From Nemania diffusa (Eukaryota; Ascomycota; Sordariomycetes; Xylariales; Xylariaceae), in assembly GCA_038501195.1 (NCBI GenBank), contig JBBPUQ010000001.1, forward strand, positions 6,014,001 through 6,078,000: DNA of 64,000 bases, given 5' to 3'. Each line of letters starts with the position of its first letter. Within the stretch, counting starts at the first letter, position 1. The translations under genes and the position numbers were made by a program. The notes under the pieces were generated by a model. It was not told the DNA's origin. It worked only from the letters and a program-made list of their open reading frames with translations, and did not search any database. Shown one piece after another: positions 37,750-49,423 of the stretch.

Positions 37750-39683
37750 AGATAACCACCCCCCTCACGGGCCACACCTTCGCGGGCTACCTAGCCTTAA
37801 AACTACTTTTTTTAATCTAAAGCTTTTAGAATAGCTAATAATTTATATAATTTAATTTTAATTAGTATTTTTAACTGCTATATAGTTTTTTTTTTATTGA
37901 TATTTTTAATTAAACTTTTTTTTGTAATATTAAGTTTTTTAAAAATATTACAATTAATTGTTTTGTTTTTATAAATTATTTTTAACTTAAGTTTTTTTTT
38001 AATTTTTTAAATATTAACTATTTATATAAATTACAATTTTAATATAAGTTTAATTAATTAATAATATTAAATAATAAATTTAACAATTTTAGTTTTTAAA
38101 AAGTTAATTTTTAATTATAAATTAATAATATTATTAACTTATTTATTTAAAATTTTTAAAGTTTTTTTAAAAAGTAAGTTTTATAATAAATTAATTGTTT
38201 TAAAATTTTTAATTTTTAATTTTTAATTAATATTTCGAAAATTTTAATTTATAAAAAATGTTTTAAAATTTATAAAATAAACTTTTTTAAAAAAATTTAA
38301 AATTTAAAACTATTTAAAATTTTAAAAAATATATTTTTTAATTTTAAACTTGCTTTTTTTTTTAATATAATATATTTTAAAAATAAAAACTTTAAATAAT
38401 TTTTTAAATAAATTTTAATTGTTTTTTAAATGTTTTTAATTATTTTAATATTTATTATTTTTATTTTAATTAATTTGTAAATTTTTAAAACTTTTTGTTT
38501 TAAAAGTTTTTTTTTTAAAAAAGTATTAAAAGTTTTTTTAATTAATATTTTTAGCTTTTTTTTTAATAAATTAAATATACTAATATTTAAAGTTTAAATA
38601 ATATAACTATAATAAAACTTATAAAAAATAAATTAAATTTTATTAACTATATAAAATTAAAAAAACTTATTATTAATATATAAATTATAATTATTATATA
38701 TTAAAACTATTTATTAATTATTATAATAAGTTTTTATATATAAAATAAATATTTTTTTAATTTAAACTAAAATTATAAAATTACTAGTTTATTTTTTAAA
38801 ATTTAAATAAAATTACTAATTATTTTATAAATTTATATTTTAATAAAAAAACTATTAATTTTATATATAAATATTTTTAAAAATTATAAATAATAAAAAT
38901 ATTTTATTATTAATTAAAATATATTTAAAAATAATAATTTATTTATTTTAATTAATATTTCTTTTAAAAGTTTTTTTAATAACTTTATTAGTTATAATTT
39001 AATAATTAAAACTAATGTTTTAATTAATTTTAATTTTGTTAATATTATAATAATATTTTTTAAAAATATTAATTAATTTTAAAATTTTTTATTAATTAAA
39101 AACAAAATTAATATTAGTTATTATTGTTTTATTAATTTTATTATAATTAATTATATTAGTTTTAAAAGTTTTTATAAAGTTATTTTAAATTAAAAATTTA
39201 ATATATTAATTAAATTTTAAATAATAAAAAAAATTTAAATTATTAAATATTTATTAAGTTATAACTTTAAATTTAAAAAAACTAAATATATAATTTAATT
39301 TAATTTAATTAATTATTTAAATAATTAATTTAATTTTAAAAAATAAAAATAAAACTTATAAGTTTTTATTAAATTATTTTTTAATAAAAACATTAATAAA
39401 ATAACACTATATATAAAATTATAAAACTTTTTATTTTTTAAAAGTTATATAAATTAATATTTTAAGTTTAATGTTATAAATTATTATATATATAGCAATT
39501 TTTTATTTTATAGCTAATATAAATAAATAAATAAAAAAAAAACGATTAAAATAAGTGTAAAAAAAAAATAATTAATAAAAAATTAAAAAAGTAATTAAAA
39601 AGTGTTAAAGAGAGATTATATAGGCGTTTTGGGGTAGTTGGGGTAGCCCATGAGGGTGTGGCCTGTGAGGGGGGTGGTTATCT
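37750..39683. mobile_element. Fot1/pogo-like DNA transposon (TIR, TA target), RIP-degraded
   Basis: Terminal inverted repeats of about 48 bp (37750-37797 and 39636-39683) begin AGATAACCACCCCCCTCAC at both ends, identical over the first 19 bases. Each end is flanked by TA (37748-37749 and 39684-39685), the target duplication of Tc1/mariner-pogo elements. The length of 1934 bp is very close to the 1.9 kb of Fusarium Fot1. The body is almost pure A/T from RIP and no transposase frame survives. The unmutated termini are probably too short to have been recognised as duplicated. Confidence 0.88.
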
Positions 39684-39685
39684 TA

Positions 39686-40297
39686 TAGGCTGTCACAAGC
39701 CACACTGCGTATAGCATGTGCGGTAGCTTGATCACCCACACTGTCTCAATCCTCCCTTATTTCTAGCCTTACTCCTAAAAGGCTTAAAATCAACAAAAAA
39801 CAACCACCAAAACAACAATCAAAACAACAACCAAAGCCCTAGCCCTCCCTTGGTCCTTATTCCCACACAACAGTCTTGAACCACAGCCTCCAATCCTGTT
39901 CGACGTGATACCATATAAAACATACGCAATACTGCCTAGGTCTATTCATATTCATCATATTCTGCAGTTTCTAAAAGTACTGGCTAGCCCACTGGCCTGG
40001 CTCACTAGCCTCGCCAACCCTCTTATTAAGGGATCTTCCTCCTACGCTTCTATAGTAGAACAGAAAGTCACTTTACCGCTTCTTCACCTCTGTATTCTTA
40101 TAAAACTAGTAGCAATCACGGTATCTTCATCAATAGCAGTACATCTTGGTAATTGGTAACTGGTAGTCTGGTAAGTAAGCCGGTAGGTTAGACCTATAGG
40201 TCTGAACTAAAAAGGGCTTCTTGATCGGTCCGTTACTCATACGGATGTAGCAGTAAGCAGGGTCCTGTATAATCCCTGCAGCAGAATTCTCAAGCGG
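39686..40297. other. Intergenic, no intact gene seen
   Basis: Normal composition. The 84-codon frame at 39905-40159 has no recognisable domain and unusual composition, so I do not call it. CA-rich direct repeats of ACAACAACCAAAAC type occur at 39795-39832. The right part may belong to the degraded 5' end of the subtilisin fragment that follows. Confidence 0.5.
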
Positions 40298-40579
40298 TAC
40301 ATCTGCGAAGTCGTCTATAAGGGCGACACCCTACCCGGCAGCTCCAGCTATCCATTCCGCATCGGTGCCGCGCGTGCATCCGGCGAAAAGCTCTCCTGGG
40401 TCGCCGGCTCAAAGAGTGAGTACCTCCTTCCAGGCGAAAATATCAAGCCAGAAGAGCCTGATGCGTGGTCGCACCACGGCTCGGGGCCCTTCGGCAGTTC
40501 CATCGCGACAGCTTTGGCGAGTGGCCTCGCAGGTGCCTTGCTATATTGCGACCGGCTGCTAGATTGCACTGAAACTTAG
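40298..40579 (+). pseudogene. Subtilisin-like (peptidase S8) C-terminal fragment
   Basis: The frame of 93 codons from TAC at 40298 to TAG at 40577 reads YPFRIGAARASGEKLSWVAG, then GPFGSSIATALASGLAGALL. The second stretch matches the active-site Ser segment (GTSxATP-like, here GSSIATA) of fungal S8 peptidases, and the IGAA stretch is the strand that precedes it. The Asp and His parts of the catalytic triad are absent and no start codon is evident, so this is a 3' remnant. It sits 0.6 kb from the Fot1-like element, a plausible cause of loss. Confidence 0.65.
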
Positions 40580-40761
40580 TTTATAAAGATTTGAGGTAAA
40601 GCCGAATGCTTCAAAGTAGACCAATCTAGGTAGGTAAACCACCCAGCTGCGAGAAGGCGCACCTTCAAAACATGAATAAAATAAACAAGATCATACACAT
40701 ACCGCCCCATTATGATTCCCACTTTCCTCCCCAACTTCCCAGCTTCCTCACCAAGAAAAAA

Positions 40762-42689
40762 TTAAACATAATCCCCCCTCCGCCTAGCAACCTCCGCCCG
40801 CCCCCAATAAACCCCCACCCCAACGGCCCAAAGCACGATAAGTACAGCCGCCGGCATAGGCGCAAAGATAGCCCCACGGACAACAACAAACCCACTCACA
40901 ACCGCGAACACAGCCGGCACGAGCACAAACGGCTTATACGGCCTGCGCAGCGCGGGCTCGCGCACGCGCAGCACGATGGCGCCGAGCACGGTGAGGAAGA
41001 AGAACGAGTACTCGCCGAGGCCGTTGAACGTGAGGAGCGCGCGGAAGCTGCCGAGGAGGATGTACAGTGCGGAGAGCACGACGGAGAGGACGATGGCGTT
41101 GACCGGGGCGTCGGACGTGGCTGCTTCCTCTTTCGGGGAGTTCTCCTCGACTCCGGCTTGGACGTCGGTTTCGGTTGCCACGGGCTTGCGGATGCGGGGC
41201 TGGCCGAGCTGTGCGAAGATGCGGGGCAGCCAGTCCTGGTTCGCGGCGGCGACGGCCATGCGGCCGGCGACGAAGGAGTTGCCGAGCAGAGAGCCGGCTA
41301 CGACGAGGCAGATGAACGTCGCGGCGACGATGCCGAAGCCTTTGCCTAGCAGGCGCGTTATGGCAGTCTTTTGATTATGTGTGAGCTAGTGTCTGTAGGA
41401 GTATGGGGGGATGAACATACCACAGCGACGCTATCGGTCGTTGCTACCACGTTCCATGGTAGTAGTATGTAGTAGGCTGTATTTGCGGTGATGAAGCAGA
41501 ATATTATAGTTGGAACCGCGCTGTTGATGGCGAGTGGGAGTTGTTTGGCTGGTGCTGACAGCTCTGCGGAGATGTAGATCGCCTGTTTGACATCAGCTTT
41601 GGGCGATATAACGGCTAGCTCGTTGACATGCTTACCTTATCCCAGCCGGAATAGGCCCATAAGGCACCGTATAGCGCAGTTGAGTAGTGCCCCAGGAGTT
41701 CCCAAGAGCTCAGATGCCCCCAGTCTGTCTTACTTCCATCTGGATTAATGGTTGGCCGACTTCCGAACCACTTTGAGGGCAGCTGTCAGTAATCTCCTTT
41801 CTACATGTATCTGGCGGGACTTAGAGTAATCCCGGTCTTCAATAATACGTTCTCAAACACATCATGGGAGGTTTGACCTAGATACACTATAAAACAGGAA
41901 GAAAAAAACACATAGAATGACTCACAGGCCTCGTAAACCAATCCCGACCGCCAACATCGTCCCTATCCGGATGCGTAGCCTGGATGATGACCACAACCAG
42001 CCCCGCAACAACAACCGCAGCGATGGTAGCGAATTTCGTGACAACGAAGAAGCCGTTAAGGCGCGTGCTCGTCTTCGTACTGATCGAGTTCGCGACGCCG
42101 ATGACGACCAAGATGAGTATGGAGAGGAGCTTGTGCTCGATCCTGTCGGCCTGGTCGGTGATGCCGGCGGCCGAGTAGATGCTCTCCACGAAGACGATAC
42201 TCAGGATGGCGAGCGTCGCGGGCATGACGGCGACGATCCATGTCCATGCGGCTAGGAAGCCGAAGATGTCGCCGAAGATGTACCGCAGGTATGGCTGCAC
42301 CCCGCCTAGAGTTCTGTAAATAAGGTTTTACTTGAGACGGCCTGGGAGTAGAGAGGTATCGTACCTTCACCAGGTATCGCCGTGCCCAGCTCGGCCATGG
42401 TGGAAGCCCCCGTCCACGCGAGTATTCCGCCGATAAGCCATACCACCAATGCGGCGCCCGGTGAGGGCACGTTGGTGTCGATAGATCCGGGGGATGTGAA
42501 GATGCCGCTTCCGATCACAATGCTGATGACGATTGCGAAAGCTTCTGCGGTGCCGAGATTTTTGGAAAATGAAGACCCTTGGACGTCATCGTCAGGCGAG
42601 ACGACACCATCGCTTAGAGAGAGGATGGGTTCATTATCTGAGTCTTGAGCAGCACCGAGCAGCGGCCTAGTTTCTCCCTCCGATGCCAT
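40762..42689 (-). CDS. Amino-acid permease, LAT/APC superfamily
   Basis: Five exons (42689-42365, 42305-41926, 41782-41636, 41582-41421, 41367-40762), with introns of 59, 143, 53 and 53 bp, close into one frame of 539 residues. The hydrophilic N-terminus is followed by about 12 membrane helices. The first carries GSGIFTSPGSI, the unwound substrate-binding GSGIF segment of APC transporters. Other markers are VWLIGGILAWTGASTMAELG, ALYGALWAYSGWDK and the late helices around PVNAIVLSVVLSALYILLG. The overall pattern fits fungal L-type (LAT/Mup-like) importers, and the substrate cannot be deduced. The 143-bp second intron is the least certain, since other splice choices within it introduce stops. 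Confidence 0.88.
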
Positions 42690-43257
42690 GATGGATGACT
42701 TGACTTTCTAAGCCGGTGCCGATCCGAGGTTGTTCTACTGTCTAATACCAGCTGATATAACTATGATCAAGAGGTGCGAAACTAGGCCGTTATTGGAGGC
42801 GGCTCTGGTCACGGCTAATTGTGGCTTGAGATGATGTGATAGTGTGGCTGATGAACTCATTTACTTGGAGGTGCTAGAAAGCGGCATACAAGGGAATTTA
42901 TACGCACTTGAGAAGCTAAATTAAGATTTATAATTTAACCACACAATAAATCTTATAATCAGGAAATAATGTTGATGTTGTAGAAGAAATCGAGGTACTT
43001 AGCACTGTATAGCAGTCACTATGAGGGGTATTTTCATTCCGTAATTTTTTACAGAAAGCTTTACCAATTTACAAAACAACTGTCACTATTAATCCTGTAT
43101 TGTGAATAAACTTACAATGTGTGTTTTGTATCACTAGTACCATGCGCTACTAGAAGGCTTGGATAAATGTCAAGTGTATCAAGAATCCAGGTTCTTGAGA
43201 AATGGGTATACATAACATCACATCAATGCTTGTCAATATATACAAATTTTCAACTCA
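42690..43257. other. Intergenic between transporter promoter and mitochondrial-type gene 3' end
   Basis: About 570 bp of moderately AT-rich DNA. It should contain the promoter of the transporter and the 3' end of the gene at 43258. I see no additional frame or RNA gene. Confidence 0.55.
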
Positions 43258-44601
43258 CTAGTCCATGCCCGCCATGAGTTCACTTTGGTCCAAAATCATC
43301 CCCTTTTGGCCAATATACTCACGCAGGGCATTCCAGTCAGCCCCCTCTTCATCGCCATGCCGCCATTCCTCTTGGAACCCCCAGGCACAGGCTATCTTGT
43401 CCAATGCCGCCCTCTCTTCCTCCCTGATCCAGCGCATCCTCAATGCGATGCCGGGCGCCCATCTTACCCGTTTCATCTGATCGTTTGCCGTCGTGAACGC
43501 GACCAGACCGAGGGAGCCTGTAAATCCCACGTATGCGAGAATGCCGGTAAATGCGATACCCGTAGCCACACCGCCATCCATAGTCTGCTGCACCCCAGAG
43601 AAGTTGCTAGCCAAGATGTAAGCGGCGACAGGTGTAGCCGCGAATGTGGTGAAAGGCAGGAGACCATGACGAAGGAGTTTACTGCGGACATAGGCCTTAG
43701 TCCCATAGCTGTTCTCGACGATGCCGACGGCGGCATCTAAGTTCTTCGTCCCGATGGCTGTGTCCAGGGCGGCTTCCACTACCTCCGACTCGATGGCATT
43801 GCTGATGCGGTTGGGGTTCTGCTTGACGTAGCGGAGGGGCACAGAACCCTCGCGCGCCAATGGCTTTGAAGCAAATAACTGAAATACTCTCGGCAGGGTT
43901 TCCGGCCTTCCTAGCTTCGCTTGCACTTTCACGTACTGTCTTAACAGATTGGGCGTTATGAATACAGGTGGGTGGGCTAACAGCGAGTAGGCCGTCTCGG
44001 AGACTTGGCTGACCAGTTCGCGCAGCTTCGCCGAATATTCGATCCCCTCGGGTAACTTGGAAGGCTGTGTTTTTGGTTTTGTTGTCTTGGTGACACCATC
44101 GAGCGAGAGCAGTGTCGAGGCGGTAGAATCTGACCCTGGGAAGGCGTGTGCGATCTGAGGCTGTACCGGTTCGTTCGTGAGCCAGTCAGCCAGCCTGTCG
44201 CAGACTTGGAGAGCAGCAGCGACACTCTCCTCGGGCGGGATACCCGGGGCATCATAAACCTCCGATGCGCTCGTCTCCAGGAGGCTCATGTTATTTGCAA
44301 TGACCGACGGGTCAAGACTCGGCACGGCTGCATGGTCGGTCTCGGCTCGCGCACTATCGTCTGGTCTAATCTTCGTTGCTGGCGCTGGTGCCCGTTTGCG
44401 ACCCGGTAATACGGCCGAGGACGATGCGCGGCTCTGCGGCGATATGAAGGAGCTCGGCAGTCGTTGTCGAGATTGATATAGGCTTTGAGAGGCCTTTCGA
44501 GTGGCAGTTAAGGGCGTGAGAGCTCGGCGACGTTGTGTGGATAGCGACTCGCAGATCTGACAGATTGAGCGCGGGCGCGCGACAACTCTAGGTCGATGCA
44601 T
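43258..44601 (-). CDS. Predicted mitochondrial membrane protein, conserved fungal, function unknown
   Basis: An intronless frame. The ATG at 44601 is preferred over 44649 because it opens with MHRPRVVARPRSICQICESL, an Arg/Ser-rich stretch without acidic residues, typical of a mitochondrial presequence. This gives 447 residues. A helical middle region (about 130-310) is followed by two hydrophobic segments (LLPFTTFAATPVAAYILASN and GVATGIAFTGILAYVGFTGS). The C-terminus is basic and acidic (RWIREEERAALDKIACAWGF, then LREYIGQKGMILDQSELMAG) and looks conserved. I do not recognise a named family with certainty. The gene is intact and appears to be housekeeping. Confidence 0.75.
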   Translation of the reverse strand: MHRPRVVARPRSICQICESLSTQRRRALTPLTATRKASQSLYQSRQRLPSSFISPQSRASSSAVLPGRKRAPAPATKIRPDDSARAETDHAAVPSLDPSVIANNMSLLETSASEVYDAPGIPPEESVAAALQVCDRLADWLTNEPVQPQIAHAFPGSDSTASTLLSLDGVTKTTKPKTQPSKLPEGIEYSAKLRELVSQVSETAYSLLAHPPVFITPNLLRQYVKVQAKLGRPETLPRVFQLFASKPLAREGSVPLRYVKQNPNRISNAIESEVVEAALDTAIGTKNLDAAVGIVENSYGTKAYVRSKLLRHGLLPFTTFAATPVAAYILASNFSGVQQTMDGGVATGIAFTGILAYVGFTGSLGLVAFTTANDQMKRVRWAPGIALRMRWIREEERAALDKIACAWGFQEEWRHGDEEGADWNALREYIGQKGMILDQSELMAGMD

Positions 44602-44835
44602 GATGGGGATGGAAATAGCAATGTTGCTGCTGTCAACTGCTCCTAGCAACTTTTGTCTACAATTGGACCAGTGCGTAATGCTCTGGTCAATTGCCTCCTA
44701 ATGCCCGCCCAGATGCCCAAATTTTGGAATTATGATTTCAATGGCGTCGATAAACAGGGGAGCAGGCTATGTACGAAGTACCTACCACCTTAGCTAAGCT
44801 CTTATCGTTATCATCCGCCAGTTGTAAATATTAAT

Positions 44836-45209
44836 CTACAGCACACTCCAGGGCACTATAATCGCAGTAGATAGAACCTGTATTAAGGGAGCGTGAGCGT
44901 AGTAGGCTAATCTACGAGTCGCAGGTAAGTCGATAGCTAGGCGTAAAAATTACAGCTATTGCAGTATACCTTTGCAACTAAGGCAATAAAGCCTCGTAAA
45001 CTAGCCTAAAATAGCTTAAACTAAAAACAAAAAAAAAAAAAACACAACTTGCTATTTTAGCTTTTAATTTATTTTTTTCTGCTAGTTATAAATAAGGTAA
45101 GTCAGTAAAAACAGTGTTGTAATCGCTGCAATTGTGCCTCGAGAAATGTGCGTTGTAGTGTAGAAGTTGTGTAGTAGGCCCTGTAGGCCTGTAGAACCAC
45201 CAAAATAAA
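44836..45209 (+). repeat. Repeat D, nearly unmutated copy
   Basis: The partner of 13022-13397 in opposite orientation, beginning CTACAGCACACTCCAGGGCA. It retains G and C at nearly all places where the other copy has A or T. It ends near ACCACCAAAATAAAC. I cannot assign a class: it has no long frame, no clear TG...CA ends and no evident target duplication. It may be a solo LTR or a non-autonomous element. The 45210-45427 flank holds nothing recognisable. Confidence 0.75.
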
Positions 45210-45435
45210 CTAACGATTCACATTTCCAATGTAAACTACATATATGTATGTATGTATTTATTATATTAATATTAAATAGTCATAGATCATGTCGAATTCA
45301 AAAATTCCTCACCTACTACATTTTATATGTGACAAATAGCTTCAGGTATTTTCCTTGCACTATTATCGCTCCTGGTCACATGGGTAGCTCTTTTGTACCA
45401 TTGCCCGATCATTTCTAAAACACACTCTGTTACCC

Positions 45436-48400
45436 AGTGCTCCCCACAGATAAAACAATACTTTAACTGTTTAATAAATAACTTGACTAACTAAAGTACA
45501 AATAAAAAGTTTGAATTTATTTACAAATAAATCAAATATTTTTTATTTTATTTGTGTTTGCTAGTTATTTTTAAATAATTTTTTTTTTTTTTTGAATTTT
45601 TTTTTATTATTTTTTTAATAAAAAAAAAGCTATTTAGAAAATATATTTTGTAATGCTTTTTTATTTAAATAATAGTTTGTTTTAAAATTTATATTAATTA
45701 ATTAATAAAAACTTTTTTTTATTTAATAAGTTTATATATTTATTTATTTATTTAACTAATACTAACTTAATTATAGCTTTTTAAATTAACTACTTTTTTT
45801 TTTGCTACAAATTATTTTTAACTTTTAATTTTTAATTATTTATAATTTTATATGTTTTATATATAATATTAAATTATTATTAGATTTATATTTAATATAA
45901 TTAAAACTATTTAATAATATTATTTTTATAATAATGCTGTTTTTTTTTTTAGTACTGTAGTTAAAAATATGTTAAATTTTTTTAGCTAGTACTTTTTTTA
46001 ATACTTTTTTGCTTTTTTTTTTTTTTTTTTTTTTTAACGTTATATATATTACGATTTAAATTATAAAAACGTTATTTTTAAACTTAGCTTTTTTTTAGTT
46101 TAATAACTATTTATTTTTATATAAGTTTTTTTGTAAAGTTAATTTTAATTAGTAAAAAACTTTTTTTTTTTTAAACTTTTTTATTATTTTTATAATTATA
46201 TTTTTATTTTTTTTATTAATAATATTATTTATTTTTTAATTTATATCAAAATAACTAATATATTTAAAACTAATATATTTTTAACTATTTATTTATATTT
46301 ATTTTATAAACTTTTATTAAATTACTAATTTAATTAATTTGTTTTAATTAATATTATTTATTATTATTTTTTATTATTTATTTTTTTTTATTATTTTTAT
46401 TATTTTTATTTTTACATTTTTGTTTTTATTACTATAAGTATTATAGTTATTATTAAAAAAACAAAATATTTTAAATTAGTATATTTTTTGTTTTATAAAA
46501 ATACATTTTTTAAAATATTTTTATTTTTAGCTTTAATTTTTTAATAGATTTACTTTTTATTTTTTTTATTATATTTAATTAAATAATATATTAGCAACAA
46601 CATTATTATATAACTTTTAATAATATTTTTTTAAAGTATAATATATTACTATTTTTAAATAAATATTGCTTTTTTATATATATATATTAAAACTAAAAAT
46701 TTAATTAATAATAAAGTAGTTTATAAGTTAAAATATAATATAACAATTTTTTTAAAACTTAAAACTTTTAAACATTTTTTATAAAACAGTTTATTTATAA
46801 ACAAGTTGTTGTTTTAACTTTTAATATATGAAACAATTTAACTTAGTATATTTTTTTTTAAATTTAAATTTTTAATAAAAACTATATATTTTATATTTAG
46901 TTTTTTTTTTATATAAATTCAAATATTTTAAACTATAATATATATTTTGTACTAATTATTTTTAGTAATTTTAATATTTTAATTAAAAGCAAAAAAATAT
47001 AGCTTTGTTATTATTATAAAAATAAATAATATATTAAAATATTAAATATAAAAGCTACAAATTTAATTAAATATTACTTTTGTTTAAAATATAATATTAA
47101 TACTAACTTTTAATTTTAACTATTATTTGTTATTACTACTATTTTTTAACAATTTTAAACTATAGCTAATTTATATATTATAAAATTAGCTATTTAATAA
47201 AAACAACTACTAATTTATTTTTATATTTTATTTAATATATTATTTAATTTATTTTAACGTTAAAAATTTAAATTTATAATCGAATTTTTAAACTTTTAAT
47301 TAGTTTTAATTTTAGTAATAAGTTAGTTTATTATTATTTAATAAATTAAATTTACTTTTAAACTAGTTTTTAAAATTATTATAACTAAAATTGCTACTGT
47401 TAAATTTAAAATTTATATTTTTTTTAATTTATAAAAGTTACTTTTTAAAAAAAATATTATTAATATTATAAACTATTATATTAATTAAAACTAAAAGCTA
47501 TATATAAAACTTTTAAACTTTTAATATATTATTAACTTATATTTTATTAAAAATATTAAATTATATATTTATAAAATTATTAAATAATTTAATTTATAAT
47601 TTAAACTAAAGTTTTTTATTTTAAATAATACTAATATAAATAATAAAACTTTAGTAGTTTTTTTATAACATTTTTTATTTAAATTTAACAATTTTAAATA
47701 TTTATTTAAAAACGAAATTAAAACTTTTGTTTAATAGTATAAAACTTGCTGCTAAAACTACATTGTTAATATTATTATACAATTTATTATTTTTAACAAA
47801 ATTAATAATAAATTTTTTAAGTTTTTTATTTTAATATTAATTAAAAAAAATTATTTTGTTAATATATAAATTAAAGCTACTTTTTAACGCTGTAATATTT
47901 TTTGCAATAAAATTAAAAACAGTAGTATTAATAAAGCAGTTTATAAAAAAAATATTAGCAAATTTATTAATAACAAAAATAATATTATTTCTAAAAATTT
48001 CAATATATTTAAACTAACTAATGTTTTGTTTAATAATGCAAGTATTTTTTATTAAAACTTTATAATAAAAATTAAAAATAATATTTGTTAAAACTTTTTT
48101 TTAATTAAAATTTATAACTTTGTTGCTTTTAAAAATTTTTTTTTTAAATTATATATAATATTATATAATAATTTTAATTTTAACAAATATATTTTTGCTA
48201 ATTATACATTTAAAGCAAAAAACTAAAAAATTTATTATAAAATTAATATTATTTTAAACTTTTTTATTTAAATAATACTTTAATATAAAAACAATAAAGT
48301 TAGTTTATTTAATATTATAGCTTTTTTTAAAAAGCTTAAAAATTACTTATATATTTATTTAGTTTATTTTTATTTTTTAAAAAAAAAAAAAAAAAAAAAA

Positions 48401-49415
48401 AAGCTTAAAATTTTACTTTTATAATTTTAATTATTATTATTTATATAACTTTTTATATTTAGCTACTGCTTATTTCGTTAACAATTTATTTTTACTTAAT
48501 AAAGCTTAAAAGCTATAATAGTTTTTTATATTTATAAAAAGCAATGCTGTTTTATTAATTATTAAACTAATATATATATTTTAAGTACTATTAATATAAA
48601 CAAAATTTGCGCTAGTTTTTAACAAATATATAAAAAGCTATAAAAATATAAGCAGTTATTTAAAAAAATACTTGCTTATTAAACAGCTGTTGTTTTTTAT
48701 TTAAATATATAACTAAAAAGCTTTTAAAAAAAAAACTTTATAAAAGCTAAAAAAATTTATTAACAAATTAAAATATATTAAAAAAACTAATATATTAATA
48801 ATATTATATTTAAAATTACTATTGTTATTTTATTTATTTTTAAATCTATTTTTAAAAAACTTATAAATAAAGCTTATAATAAATTTAATTCAAACAATAA
48901 TAAAAAAGCTTACAAAAATAAATTAAACTACTATTTAGTTTTTAATAAAACTAATTATTTAAAACTAAATTATAACTTTTTATAATAATAACAAACTAAA
49001 CAACAATAGTTCTTTATATTAAATTAATTTGCTACTAATATACTGTTTATACTAGCAATATTAACTAAATATAAAAAAATATTTAATTAATATAAACTTA
49101 CAATAATTTTACAACAGTTATTTATTAAAACAAACACTTTAGAAACTATTTAGTGCTTACAGTACTAGCTACAAAAAAATTTAAACAGTTTATAAGCAGC
49201 AATTAAAACAAACGAAAGCTTTAACAAAAGTTTTAGTTTTAACTAACTAACACATTTAACGCTTCTAATTTATTTAATTTATTTGATCAAATAACTGTTC
49301 AATTAAAACAACAGATTCAACTAAACAAGTCAAATAAGCGCTTTTTGTGATTAATTAAAGCAAATCACGTCAAAAGCCGTTTATTTGACTTGTTTTACCT
49401 GTGTGGAGCGCTACT
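45436..49415. mobile_element. Full-length hAT-type DNA transposon, RIP-degraded (3.98 kb)
   Basis: The ends are imperfect inverted repeats of about 23 bp (AGTGCTCCCCACAGATAAAA at the left; the right end reversed reads AGCGCTCCACACAGGTAAAA). The flanks are TGTTACCC (45428-45435) and TGTTGCCC (49416-49423), an 8-bp target duplication with one transition, the hallmark of hAT elements. Subterminal regions carry repeated AAACAAGTCAAATAA-like words. The interior is highly AT-rich with no transposase frame. A deletion derivative is at 16081-16701. Confidence 0.85.
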
Positions 49416-49423
49416 GTTGCCCA

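Noticed and set aside
39905..40159. 84-codon plus frame between the Fot1-like element and the subtilisin fragment
   Set aside because: No domain, no neighbours in frame, composition not protein-like enough to support a gene.
40672..41374. Long plus-strand frames (225 and 132 codons) opposite the permease
   Set aside because: They are antisense shadows of a GC-rich transporter exon; the minus strand gives membrane helices and consistent splicing, the plus strand only charged low-complexity sequence.
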